From positions 1 to 56,148 of IMG/VR virus record IMGVR_UViG_3300033142_000289: a stretch of 56,148 bases of DNA, one strand, 5' to 3'. A program made the position numbers and the translations under genes. Origin of the DNA: a virus. This document shows, piece after piece, positions 22,701 through 31,818 of the stretch. A model generated the notes under the pieces. That model worked only from the letters and a program-made list of their open reading frames with translations. It ran no database searches and had not been told where the DNA came from. Positions within the stretch are counted from its first letter, which is position 1, and the number at the start of each line of letters is the position of its first letter.

Positions 22701-25700
22701 GTATTTCACTCTTATACTTTTGCATTACCTCTAAGTCTACCTCATCAATGATACCATCATTAAGCATAGCCTTAATTGTTTTAGCGTAATCAATCTTACC
22801 GTCCTTATCAACAACTTTATTTTCAAATGCAGAATATTTTTCCTGCAGTTCAGGAACTTTAGAGTACTCTACATCAACCGCTTCTAATATTCTTTCTGTA
22901 ATTTTTTCAACCTCAGCTACTGCAGATGGATTTAAAATTGCTTTCCTTGCTCCAAACTCTGCAACTAAATCTATGTACTCTTGGAATACTGATTCAGGAA
23001 TCAATGAAGCCTTCATTGAGAATATTCTATTCAATTGAGTATTGACCGCATCGGCAATACCTATCTTAGTTCTTACATTTTTAATAGCCTGTTTGCGTTG
23101 CTTGTTAGCAACTGCCACTTCCTCTGCATAGTTAGCGTTCTTAAATACTCTACGCATATATTCAGCGAAGCTATCAATAGATGCATCACTAAGCATATTA
23201 ACCTTTGTAAATCTTTTAATTATAGCTGAAGCTTGTTTAGGAGTTATCTTTCCTTTCTGAGCCATCTCTCCTATCTGTTCAGCCAACTGCTTACTTGCCT
23301 CGACAAATGCTTGTATTGCATTTTTTGCTCCACGGTTTAAAGCTTTAATCTGTTCAGCTAATGCTTGTTTTTCTGTAAGCGTAATTTTCTTAGGGTCTAC
23401 CTTACCAAATAATAATCTTTTAGCAGACGGAGCCTTCTTATCTTTTTGCCCAAACTTTTTTCTCAAATCACGAACCATCTTTTCTCTCTGAACGTCAGTT
23501 GAGTTTTTATAAAGCTTAGTTCCTTTTAAATATTCTAAAGCTGCATTAAATATTTTAGTTGGACTTGTGCTTTCTTTTGTATTTCTAGCTTTAATCTTTT
23601 CAACTATACCATCTATTTCACTCATCACTCTATCAAAGCCTTTTGCAAACTTCTCGCTGACTTTAGATTTTTGATTAGCTTTAGGTCCTGCTTTTTCAAA
23701 CGCTGCTTTTATGTCAGGCATTGAAACACCTCTTCTATTTAAAACAGTTTTAATAGCAACCTCTGAGATACCCTGTCCCCTTGCATCTTTTATAAACGCA
23801 GCAACATCATCTCCTAAGGAGAACCTTGGCATCATACCTTGTGATTCCTTGGCGGCATCAAACTTATTATCTTTTTTAGCCTTAGCATCTACAGGTTTAC
23901 CTGCAAATAAATCAGCAAGACCTACATTGATAAACTCATCTAAAGACATTGCTTCTATTTTCTTTTCGTCTACATCAGCAAGTGTTGTGAATTTTTCTTT
24001 TATGTATTTAAAAGTGGCATTCATCCACTCTTTAAATCTAGATTTCTTAGCTGCATTAATAATGGTTTCACCCTTTGTAGCCATCAACTCTACTAACGCT
24101 TCCTCTCTTGCTAACTTATTATCCCCATACTTTTCTATAGCTGCCTTTAATGCAGGAGTTCCTTCTACAAGTTTTAATCCTTTCTCTAAAAGCTTAGTTC
24201 CTTTTCTACCACTAGACTTAGACCTCAAGAAATCAATCCATATATGTCCAAACTCGTGAATAGGTGTACCTAATGAAGCTTGTTCAGGATTTAAAAATAC
24301 CTTACCTTCTTTGGTCATACCAAGAATGGTCTTACCTTTTGAAACCTTAGTTCTAACACCCGGTTCTTTTAACATAGCATCAAACTCCTGTTGTGTTGCC
24401 ACTACAGTTACACCCGGAAATGCAAATCTAAATTTGGCAGCTAACTGTTGCATATCAGTTATGCCATCAGCTTGAACTGATGCACCCTGAAATGCTTTAT
24501 CATTAGCTACAGTTCCCATAGTTTGAGATGAAACATTTTTATCTGAAGGTCTCTTTCCTGCCTTATCCTTTTTAAATACTCTATTTGATTTTGCTTTCCA
24601 TTCAGGGAATACTTCCATTCCGCTTGTTGGATTTTTAATAAGCTTAATCAATCTACCCTTTGGACCTGAACCATAGTTAGGGTGGTCTATATCTATAACA
24701 CCACCATTCAAAACATCTACACCTACAATTGAAACCACGTCTCCTTTGTTTGCCTTCATCATAGAAGGTTCACCTACTGCAGCATAAATATTATCTGAAG
24801 CAAAAACATTTGAGTTATCCGTTGTTCCTTTGTATAGTGCTTTTAAGAATGTCTTGTTTGGAGTTGAAACTCCTTCAGGTGAGGTTATGTTGTAGAATAA
24901 TTCTGCTCTTTCATCAAGAGTTAAAGTGTTATTTACATCTCCCTTTGCTCTAGCATTTGCATCAGAAACAACCGCATCCATTAAACCTCCTAAGGTCTTT
25001 ATGTTTTTATCTGCTATAAATTGAAGAAGTCTAGGGTTGTTTCCAAACTTTCCTTTCTTTCTTTTTAAGTCAGACACAAGTTCATTTAAAGCGGCAGTTT
25101 GGTTTTCTGTTGATTGTTCTTTAATCTCGGGTGCAAGATACCTGAATACAAGTTCGTTTGAATTGATAGCATCATTACCCATACGGATAATCGCCATTGG
25201 AATATGTCCCTTTGGTAGTCTTCCCTCGTCCCACAATCTGTCAAACAAGTCTTTATTTTTTTTGTATAGTTTAACTGCGTTATCATATTGACCTTGAGAT
25301 GTTTCTCTTTTTACTCCTGCCCAAGCCGCTTTAACTTTAGCAAGTGCATTAAACATTACACCACCTTTTGCATTCATATCGTTACCCTTGGAATCTTTTA
25401 TTGTTCCACCTGCAGCGATATCTGAAACACCGGTAATCATAGGTATTCCATTAAACTCTTCAATACCACCAACCATATCGTCTTGTGATTCAAAACCTAA
25501 GTCGGTAACCTCGTTTTCATTTAAATTTGTAGAAGAATTACTAGCCTCAAAAGGATTAACTTGAGATGTTGTTTGACCTTTAGGAGTTGTAAAGTTTACC
25601 TCAGCCTCATCCATTTGATTCATCTCTTCAGTAATAGCTTCTGAGTCTGCGGGGTCAGCAACGAATGCCGACTCACCTTCTTCGGCTATACTAAATCTAG

Positions 25701-27621
25701 TCTCACCCTCTAAATTTCCTTCTAGATTTTCTATATCTTGTTTTAATATTTGAGATGCTCTTTCATCAACCATCTCTGAAGTAAGTTCGTATTCTTTAAT
25801 ACCCTTCTCAGCCATCTCATTTTGCATTTGGTCGATGGCTCTATCTTGAAGTTCTAACTTATCTTCAGGAGATAAGGCATTATATTCTTCTATACTCTCC
25901 TTAACATTGTCAGCTACTTCTGATATTACTTGTTCTGTTTCTGCAGCAGCTTCATCAGCTAATTGATTTTCCTGAAGGTTTACTATTTGTGCTTTTAGGT
26001 CTGCAATTTTTTTCTTACCGGTTACTGTACCTAGTACTCGTCCTTCAAGTTCTTGTACCTGTCTCTCTAGGTCTACAATAGCATCAACAGTTGGTCCATT
26101 TAAATCAGGATTAGCAGCCATAACAGACTCCTTTGTTCTACCTGCTAAAATTTTATCTTGTAATTTTTGTGCTCTACCTTCAAAGTCATTGTCTATTTGT
26201 ATTTTAAAATTAGGAGCGGTTAATTGCTCATAAGTCATACCATCAATAACTTTATCTATTTCTTCTACAGTAGCTTTCTTTCCGTTAATTTTATATTTAG
26301 GATTTTGGTATCTAACTGAAATTAAATCCTTAACAGAACCCGGTGCTTCAGCAATACCTTCTAATAGTATTTCACCGGTATCAAATTCTTGTCCTTGTTC
26401 ACCGTATATATTAGTAGCTGCAATACCTGCAGTTTCACCAATAGAACCACCTACTGATTCAACTCCCATAGCACGACCAATTGCTTTTCTTTTTAACGCT
26501 CTTGATGCAGATTTACTTCCCGCAGACCCCGCCTTAGTAAGCAATGGTTTTGCTACCTTACCACCTAATCTACCTGTTAATGCATCTATAGTACCGATTG
26601 CTAAACCTCTTGCGATAGCATCAAATCTTAGTTCATCAACAACCTCTTCATTAGATAGTAATTCTTTTACGTTATCTGCAGTTAATTCTTTTCCTTGAAC
26701 TTCAAGTCTTTCTTTTAATAACTCTCCATAAGTTAAACCTGTTTCTAAAACTGTACTAGCTGCCGCAAAAGCATAAGGTAAACTAGCTGCGGCACCTGCA
26801 ACTGCACCCGGTGCTGCACCAACACCACCCGCTAACGCACCTGCACCTGCACCATAAGCAGTACCTGCTGCAATAACTGCACCTCCTGCTGCTGCTGAAT
26901 CTTCATTAGCCATAGCTGAAAAAGAACTAGCTAATACCTCAGGAATAACACTAGGGTTTAATATGAGTCCCTTTATTGTTCCCCATACACCCTTGCCTTC
27001 TTCTTCATAAATCCTTTGATAATCTTGCATTTCATCAGAAGGACCCAATTGAGTAGCCTTTTGACTTTTAGATATAAATTCCTGTATATCTTCATAGGTA
27101 GCAGAAGTACCACCCATAAGTAAATCGTTACCACTTTCTGCAATCTGACCATTTTGAAAACCGGCATCAATTGAACGTGCCATATCATCAATAAAGTCTC
27201 CTACACCTACAGGACTAATGGCATCTATACCTCTTAGTATATCACCAAATGTTCCTTGAAAGTAATCAACCTCCTCAGAAACGGGAGACGGTGAAGTTGT
27301 AGCACTTGATGTGCCATCCGAAAAACTTGAAACGAAATCCGGAGTATCTTTTTTTTTTAAGGAGCCTTGCTCAACATAAGATTTAAATTCCTCTACACCA
27401 TAGCGGTTTACCAAATCACCTTCAGAGTAAACTTTACCATTAGGTGTTTCATAAAAATGACCACCATCTTGAAAATTTAATTCAGGTGTTTCTTCTTCTA
27501 CAAATTCAGTTAACTGCCCTTCATTTACAAGTTGGTCAAACCCTTCATCACCATATCTTTCTAGTGCTTCTTGTTGACTAATCTTATAACCATTGGGTGT
27601 TACATAAAAAATTTCATCCAT
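19723..27621 (-). CDS. Giant virion protein (2632 residues) with metallopeptidase motif
   Basis: The N-terminus has a duplicated module: YVTPNGYKISQQEALERYG (about residues 6-24) and FYETPNGKVYSEGDLVNRYG (about 56-75). A Gly/Ala-rich hydrophobic segment (about 243-290) could insert in membrane. A zincin motif HEFGH lies at 1122-1126 with acidic candidates for the third ligand near 1173-1178. Central Lys-rich helical regions follow, then hydrophobic patches (FALITNPVAFVAG; MIMYTMMAQVLGEALASIAG). The C-terminus is Gly/Ser/Phe-rich and basic. The size and position next to other internal virion proteins suggest an ejected or capsid-internal protein resembling the polyvalent proteins. It is the penultimate late gene. 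Confidence 0.75.
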   Translation of the reverse strand: MDEIFYVTPNGYKISQQEALERYGDEGFDQLVNEGQLTEFVEEETPELNFQDGGHFYETPNGKVYSEGDLVNRYGVEEFKSYVEQGSLKKKDTPDFVSSFSDGTSSATTSPSPVSEEVDYFQGTFGDILRGIDAISPVGVGDFIDDMARSIDAGFQNGQIAESGNDLLMGGTSATYEDIQEFISKSQKATQLGPSDEMQDYQRIYEEEGKGVWGTIKGLILNPSVIPEVLASSFSAMANEDSAAAGGAVIAAGTAYGAGAGALAGGVGAAPGAVAGAAASLPYAFAAASTVLETGLTYGELLKERLEVQGKELTADNVKELLSNEEVVDELRFDAIARGLAIGTIDALTGRLGGKVAKPLLTKAGSAGSKSASRALKRKAIGRAMGVESVGGSIGETAGIAATNIYGEQGQEFDTGEILLEGIAEAPGSVKDLISVRYQNPKYKINGKKATVEEIDKVIDGMTYEQLTAPNFKIQIDNDFEGRAQKLQDKILAGRTKESVMAANPDLNGPTVDAIVDLERQVQELEGRVLGTVTGKKKIADLKAQIVNLQENQLADEAAAETEQVISEVADNVKESIEEYNALSPEDKLELQDRAIDQMQNEMAEKGIKEYELTSEMVDERASQILKQDIENLEGNLEGETRFSIAEEGESAFVADPADSEAITEEMNQMDEAEVNFTTPKGQTTSQVNPFEASNSSTNLNENEVTDLGFESQDDMVGGIEEFNGIPMITGVSDIAAGGTIKDSKGNDMNAKGGVMFNALAKVKAAWAGVKRETSQGQYDNAVKLYKKNKDLFDRLWDEGRLPKGHIPMAIIRMGNDAINSNELVFRYLAPEIKEQSTENQTAALNELVSDLKRKKGKFGNNPRLLQFIADKNIKTLGGLMDAVVSDANARAKGDVNNTLTLDERAELFYNITSPEGVSTPNKTFLKALYKGTTDNSNVFASDNIYAAVGEPSMMKANKGDVVSIVGVDVLNGGVIDIDHPNYGSGPKGRLIKLIKNPTSGMEVFPEWKAKSNRVFKKDKAGKRPSDKNVSSQTMGTVANDKAFQGASVQADGITDMQQLAAKFRFAFPGVTVVATQQEFDAMLKEPGVRTKVSKGKTILGMTKEGKVFLNPEQASLGTPIHEFGHIWIDFLRSKSSGRKGTKLLEKGLKLVEGTPALKAAIEKYGDNKLAREEALVELMATKGETIINAAKKSRFKEWMNATFKYIKEKFTTLADVDEKKIEAMSLDEFINVGLADLFAGKPVDAKAKKDNKFDAAKESQGMMPRFSLGDDVAAFIKDARGQGISEVAIKTVLNRRGVSMPDIKAAFEKAGPKANQKSKVSEKFAKGFDRVMSEIDGIVEKIKARNTKESTSPTKIFNAALEYLKGTKLYKNSTDVQREKMVRDLRKKFGQKDKKAPSAKRLLFGKVDPKKITLTEKQALAEQIKALNRGAKNAIQAFVEASKQLAEQIGEMAQKGKITPKQASAIIKRFTKVNMLSDASIDSFAEYMRRVFKNANYAEEVAVANKQRKQAIKNVRTKIGIADAVNTQLNRIFSMKASLIPESVFQEYIDLVAEFGARKAILNPSAVAEVEKITERILEAVDVEYSKVPELQEKYSAFENKVVDKDGKIDYAKTIKAMLNDGIIDEVDLEVMQKYKSEILPKKEKVEKTDAEIEAERQEVLKNIKKLPALKISELPSKFERKVAGMFESLINNIEAIENLSLEDLKQIDKLYNNINNGYTPHLVQVMNEKMNAQLNGKELAGGISGSKMLPITKMYAKFKSMLTRKGAISEAIRRNPLFYVDQVFGNFKSKPIFNSLFNESAKAQELFTSQFKRLRGKIDAAEAAVAKSFKQNPNKTLMSKFKQMVYMIQLEHDSNLGNPETRHQAAAYVKKTIEAIDTDKTTFSQQDSEMLAEILEKFTDKETGEINLEKLYNSFNEAEKNSIKTIQEVNSELGPMAVQTASIIRGTGIKPRNNYVHLNVVNEKGLDPNSSESFITQYMNGMKGSTKAKSLIKREGVVSALNFDVYASATRGAKGVLLDFHMTEPIRTARRTLNVAEARLKGDKARMDSKDREKFNAIRDAYEEVVENLLTTAYQQTTIAEEAMNWLKKNGYRAILASSSRWVAELTSNTAFALITNPVAFVAGSKFGVKFLNSDAAPKAMENLKSKQTNRIYPNEDMSGRMIDTNIMKEAEGIKGGRAKGKYMNKLVQIWNRSGKKYQSGVATLADGLISTPDKIVMRPMWFGSFASEFKKITGIEPDMDKIAANDSKYMADNAEALAKATEIADETSVMTGSTANPFLGILKGTRKPGDSGFKTAFNAFNSFMTTFLIYEYVTARTGIVNAIGRGHLSKRKGAALLAGSTTRMIMYTMMAQVLGEALASIAGEEEEPKDIEKKLGQAVASSMLGLIVGRDFGNATKAILNMGIEEFNKEFLDFLRDGEYDVYKDGLSYQVVPKSKDGRGSSLGDILTNMAASLGPAVKTADFIVKKATSAPKKTVEAQERQADELMYRLPLELLGNSGFIPMYKDVRRLVLRSLYGEMNKKQAQERKAAAIEKEKLGNYSSRSEMKRYNYRLWYDTFGPNSPDYESEQQLKEQKRREAELKRLLKDKEMNYTSGSSFGSGSFGSGDGFGKKKRKKKGKDTFGSQKFGN

Positions 27622-27630
27622 AGTTCTTTT

Positions 27631-29622
27631 CTATTTGCAAGGGACCTGTAGTCCTGTTGAAAGTTCTTCTTTCTTACCATTAACACAAGGACCATACTTA
27701 CCTTGACCACCTGTAAACTTTTGGTCTTTCGCTAGGGTTCCTATTTGCTTAGTTTGCTTTAATACATAAGTCAACCACTTCTCAAATCTTTGTTCTTCTT
27801 CATATGCATTAGAATCTATATCAATATCTGAATCTAAATCAAATGTCGCAGGATATTCTGCATTACCTTTCCAACCATCTATAGTTACTTGGGTATTATC
27901 TCCACCTCCATAACCTGTTGCTTTAGCTACTAGACCATACTTAGAATATCTATCATTTAAAGCTTTTGCTACCGCATCTTGTTCTTGGTCTAAGAACGGC
28001 TCACCGTTTGAGGCTTTAGGGAATCCTGCTTTAATAAATGTACTCACCTCTGAGTCAAATCTTCCTTGGTTACCTTGTCTGTTTGCTCCTGAATCTCCGA
28101 AGTCTAAGTTAAGAGGCTTACTCTTACCCTTATCATCTTTAACAAATCCTCCTGCACTTAATGCTTTTTTAGGGTCATCAAGACCTGTAATCTCATTACC
28201 TAGTATTGCCCAATCTTCATCACTAATATCCTTAGTGAAATCAATTCTTCTATTTTTAACAGGGTCAGTATATACAAACTCTATAGACAATCCATCAGTT
28301 GATGGGTTAACACCAATCAATCCTGCCGCTTTACCTTCTTCGGTACCAATTAAAGATTCAAAAGAAGCAACTCTTTCTTTAGCCGTTTGACCTTTAATAG
28401 AGTTCCAAGTTCTTTGAATATTTTCTTTAGCTTCATCATCTCTCTTTTCTTTTCTAACATCTGCAGGTGCATATGTAGGAGCATTGTAATCCTTAGGTGC
28501 AGCTTTATATTCTTCTGTTTTATCTAATTGCATACGAAGCTGAATTTTCATTGCCTCTTCCGCTCTAGCCTGTTGCTCATCAGTAAGTTCTGCTTCAAGC
28601 TTACCGTTGTTGTTTTTCATCAATACTTTCTTAGGGTCTGCTGCTGCCTCTGTAGGGTCCATTGTTGGAGTATATCCATCACCTTGCAAGAAATCTACAA
28701 GCACTGATGCTGCAGAATTATCTCCAATACCTAATTGACTCTTAACAAAACTGTCCTCTGCTTTTTCATACATAGACATAACCTTTACATCTTCAGGTTT
28801 GATACCTGCTTCTTTGGCAATTTCTGCAATTTGTTTATCAGTTAGGTCTGCTAATGAACCAAAGCCTTTTCTCTTTGTAATATCTGTAACCTCGGTTACT
28901 AAACCATTGGCTCTATATCCACCCATTTTTCGTTGAACTTCTTTATCTACACCTAATGTTTTGGCATATTCATCAACTGTACCTATTACATCAAACTTGG
29001 TATAAGTTCCTTTAATTCTGTTCTCTAAGTTTTGAACAGTCATTAGGTTATTTTTGTCAGGTATTCTTGGACCATTTGGATTGTTAGGGTCAGGTATCAT
29101 TTTAGCCATAGACATAATCCCTGTATTAGGATTAATTATAAGTTTACTGTCTTCGAAATTTCCAAAGCCTTCAACTAATCCCATAGACCAATTCTGTATT
29201 TCTGAAGCTTGTTCTCCAACAGGAAGTTGGGAGTTATTCATAGCCATTTTTCTTTTGTACTCAGCATTATAATTTTCAAACAAACTAAAAGCTTGGTCAG
29301 TTCCGTCAACTAGGTTTTGTCTAGTAATAGTATATTGTCTTGGGTCTAATTGTCCTGACTTTAAAAGGGTCTCGTTCATAAGCATAACCTCTTGTAAATC
29401 AGCACCGGCATTTAAAGCAAATTCATTTAATAGAGTATTTTCTCCAAGAGGTATATTATTTAATACCTTTTGCATTTCACGAGTAGCTGCATCAATCGCA
29501 CCTTTTTTCTCCTCACGAATTCTATTTTCTTCTTTAAGAGTATTAGTTAAATTGGAGCCTACCTCTGCCCAATTTATATTGTCCTCTGCTTTTCTTTCAA
29601 CGTATTTATATGCTGTTGCCAT
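27631..29622 (-). CDS. Virion protein candidate, 663 residues
   Basis: The protein is acidic and rich in Asn, Lys, Asp and Glu, mostly helical in the N-terminal third (NWAEVGSNLTNTLKEENRIR, KKGAIDAATREMQKVLNNIP). I do not recognise a domain. It lies between the Ala/Gln-rich protein and the giant protein and was probably co-translated with both. Late podovirus-like genomes carry internal core proteins here, which is the best guess. Confidence 0.6.
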   Translation of the reverse strand: MATAYKYVERKAEDNINWAEVGSNLTNTLKEENRIREEKKGAIDAATREMQKVLNNIPLGENTLLNEFALNAGADLQEVMLMNETLLKSGQLDPRQYTITRQNLVDGTDQAFSLFENYNAEYKRKMAMNNSQLPVGEQASEIQNWSMGLVEGFGNFEDSKLIINPNTGIMSMAKMIPDPNNPNGPRIPDKNNLMTVQNLENRIKGTYTKFDVIGTVDEYAKTLGVDKEVQRKMGGYRANGLVTEVTDITKRKGFGSLADLTDKQIAEIAKEAGIKPEDVKVMSMYEKAEDSFVKSQLGIGDNSAASVLVDFLQGDGYTPTMDPTEAAADPKKVLMKNNNGKLEAELTDEQQARAEEAMKIQLRMQLDKTEEYKAAPKDYNAPTYAPADVRKEKRDDEAKENIQRTWNSIKGQTAKERVASFESLIGTEEGKAAGLIGVNPSTDGLSIEFVYTDPVKNRRIDFTKDISDEDWAILGNEITGLDDPKKALSAGGFVKDDKGKSKPLNLDFGDSGANRQGNQGRFDSEVSTFIKAGFPKASNGEPFLDQEQDAVAKALNDRYSKYGLVAKATGYGGGDNTQVTIDGWKGNAEYPATFDLDSDIDIDSNAYEEEQRFEKWLTYVLKQTKQIGTLAKDQKFTGGQGKYGPCVNGKKEELSTGLQVPCK

Positions 29623-29630
29623 ATTGTTTT

Positions 29631-30473
29631 TTAATTATTTTGAGGAAGGTAATTAAAGAAATCTAAAGAACTTTGTCCTGTCATATATTCATTATACGCA
29701 CCTGTGTAGGCTTTATTGCCAAATAAACTACCATCATTTCCAACCGCTCTTTTGAACTGTCTTAAATCTCTATTGCTCATAGCGTTGAAATCAATCTTAC
29801 CTATATCTTGACCTGTGTACTTTTGTTGTCCCTTGTTAAAAAAAGTATTTTTGTCAGGACCCTTTACAGTCTGACCGTCAAATTGTCCTGCTGCTTGAGC
29901 ACCCGCAAGTCCTGATTTTTGTGCAGCCAAATTCTGCTTGTATAAAGGAACCATAGATACTGCTTGACCTACGGTAGAAATTGCACCCTGTATCCCTTGA
30001 TTTGTTGCAGCTTGAGCCGCTCTTTGAGCATCTGCTGCTTTTTGTTGGTTACCCGCAACTTCTTCTAAATCTAAAGCCACATCTAAATCTCTAAGTCTTG
30101 AATCTTCTTCTACAATGGCGGCTTCAATATTAGTTAGTTCATCTCCCATTGCTGCACGAGTTTGTGCTTGACCTTGTTGTTGAGCGGCTAGAACTCTTCC
30201 TGCGGTAGCAGCACCACCTCTATCGCTTTCTACTCCCGCTTCTAAAGCTTGAGCACCTGCTGATAAATTAGCTTCCCTTTCTAGTTCGTAAGCTTCTTTT
30301 TTAATAGACATTTGTTCTGCGAAGTTAACCTCTAGTTTTCCTCTTGCTGCTTCCATTGCTGCATCAGCTTCTGCTTCCGCTCTTGCTTGAAGCTTTTTCT
30401 GTTGCCCTGCTTGAGCAAACGACAAACCTGTTGAAACGGCTCCTATCGCTAATCCTGCTATTGCTGCTGACAT
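29631..30473 (-). CDS. Ala/Gln-rich internal virion protein candidate
   Basis: The protein has 280 residues. A hydrophobic Ala/Gly-rich N-terminus (SAAIAGLAIGAVSTGLSFAQ) is followed by a long Ala/Gln/Glu coiled-coil region to about residue 160. This resembles the small internal virion proteins of podoviruses (the T7 gp14 type) in build, which insert in the host envelope at infection; the homology is structural analogy, not proven. It overlaps the upstream gene by 16 bases. Confidence 0.6.
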   Translation of the reverse strand: MSAAIAGLAIGAVSTGLSFAQAGQQKKLQARAEAEADAAMEAARGKLEVNFAEQMSIKKEAYELEREANLSAGAQALEAGVESDRGGAATAGRVLAAQQQGQAQTRAAMGDELTNIEAAIVEEDSRLRDLDVALDLEEVAGNQQKAADAQRAAQAATNQGIQGAISTVGQAVSMVPLYKQNLAAQKSGLAGAQAAGQFDGQTVKGPDKNTFFNKGQQKYTGQDIGKIDFNAMSNRDLRQFKRAVGNDGSLFGNKAYTGAYNEYMTGQSSLDFFNYLPQNN

Positions 30474-30976
30474 AATTTCTTTTTTTGTTTTATTACATAT
30501 TCAGGCAACTCGTTAAAGTCTTCGGTAAATAATTCTTTTTCAGCTTCCTCTACCGTCTTGGCATCTGTTCTATATGTACAGACCCATACGCAATCTTCGT
30601 GCATATATGCGACTCTCTGTGTGCCTATTTCTGTTTGCACCACCATAGGTGCTTTAATTCTTTTTACTTCTGCCTTGTCTGTTAGTATTGACATCTCACC
30701 ACTTAAAAAAAATGATGGATGATTCACCTTATGTATAAAGCTTAAAACCAACATCCCCTTTGGCATAAATATTTCTCTAGTATAAATACCATCTTTTATA
30801 TGGTGTTTTAGTGGCATAGCCTCTTGCATCTCAGGAGTATGATGCTTTACGGTTTCTTCAATCGAAAGCAATTGTCCCTTAAATTCATTTATCTTTTCCC
30901 ATAATACACCTCTGTTTTGACTTATAGTTTCCAAAACAGATTCAGGATTAGACTGTACTATTTGAACTTCATCCAT
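30458..30976 (-). CDS. Small protein with possible cupin-like fold
   Basis: The protein has 172 residues. The middle alternates strands and turns (KHHIKDGIYTREIFMPKGML, HPSFFLSGEMSILTDKAEVK, QRVAYMHEDCVWVCTYRT), which resembles a beta-barrel of the cupin type. No catalytic site can be named. It is preceded by its own TATCTTTG promoter and lies among late structural genes, so a virion or assembly role is possible. Confidence in the fold is low, but the gene is certain. Confidence 0.65.
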   Translation of the reverse strand: MDEVQIVQSNPESVLETISQNRGVLWEKINEFKGQLLSIEETVKHHTPEMQEAMPLKHHIKDGIYTREIFMPKGMLVLSFIHKVNHPSFFLSGEMSILTDKAEVKRIKAPMVVQTEIGTQRVAYMHEDCVWVCTYRTDAKTVEEAEKELFTEDFNELPEYVIKQKKKLCQQQ

Positions 30977-30983
30977 ATTGTAG

Positions 30984-30991
30984 CAAAGATA
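30984..30991 (-). promoter_or_regulatory. Promoter -7 element within the late region
   Basis: On the minus strand this reads TATCTTTG, exactly TAnnTTTG, eight bases before the ATG at 30976. The predicted start of transcription is therefore at or near the start codon. It would add a transcript for the internal virion genes. No clear TTTG -33 element is seen. Confidence 0.5.
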
Positions 30992-30997
30992 CTAATT

Positions 30998-31807
30998 TTA
31001 AGGGAATGATTTCATTACTTCAGACTCAACTGAAAATAACTCTATTTTACTTGTATTATTATTTGTTAATGTAAATACACCATAATGTCCTAAAATACCG
31101 TGAGATTCTGCAACAGAGTTTTTAATATATAATATATACTCAGTTGTTGATGGTGCGGGTTGTGCTCCACCTACAGTATTATCTATTACAATATTGTTTA
31201 TTCCTGCAGGAAGGTTAACATCTATAGAGATAACGCTACCTAATAATTGTGGATTTGGAGCACCAAAGTAAACCATATCTCCTACAGAAATAATGTTTCC
31301 TAAATAAACTCCTGTAGTAAAAGAAACAGTAGTCTCGGTACCCGCTACAGTTATGTCTTGAGAAGAACCAATTCCATTTAATGAGCGTAAAGCATATTGA
31401 TTAATATTAGCAGGTGAGTTGGATGACTGTCCTGAGTTTCTAACAAATGCATAATATGCTCCCTCCTTTAACTCAAACCAATCAGCATCAATAAACCCTG
31501 TATCTTGTTGGTCACTTGTTAGAACTGCTGACCAACTATCATCTCCCTCTAAATTTAAGGTTTTAAATAATTTATTTTCTAAAGGCTGCTGATTAAATAC
31601 AGATTGTAATTTACTAGGGTAGTTTACTCCATAGTATTGATTCCTTGTTTCATTGGTGTTATGACGATAAAGATTTCCATTTTTAAACGTATAGAAATAA
31701 CTATTCATCCCCATCATATAATCAGGTTGGTATGAATAAAACGATGGGAATCCCTGAACTCCCGGGTCGTATGATATAGTATAAGTACAATTATTTTGTA
31801 AAGCCAT
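30998..31807 (-). CDS. Late structural protein candidate, 269 residues
   Basis: The protein begins MALQNNCTYTISYDPGVQGF and is rich in Asn, Ser, Tyr and Gly with alternating strands (GVYLGNIISVGDMVYFGAPN), as expected of a tail or fibre-associated protein. No family is recognised. It follows the Cys-rich 391-residue protein with an 11-base gap and is part of the tail block. Confidence 0.6.
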   Translation of the reverse strand: MALQNNCTYTISYDPGVQGFPSFYSYQPDYMMGMNSYFYTFKNGNLYRHNTNETRNQYYGVNYPSKLQSVFNQQPLENKLFKTLNLEGDDSWSAVLTSDQQDTGFIDADWFELKEGAYYAFVRNSGQSSNSPANINQYALRSLNGIGSSQDITVAGTETTVSFTTGVYLGNIISVGDMVYFGAPNPQLLGSVISIDVNLPAGINNIVIDNTVGGAQPAPSTTEYILYIKNSVAESHGILGHYGVFTLTNNNTSKIELFSVESEVMKSFP

Positions 31808-31818
31808 ATTTTATTTTT

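Noticed and set aside
19723-27621. Plus-strand frames of 60-180 residues inside the giant gene
   Set aside because: Shadow frames of the minus-strand gene; hydrophobic composition arises from the complementary codons.
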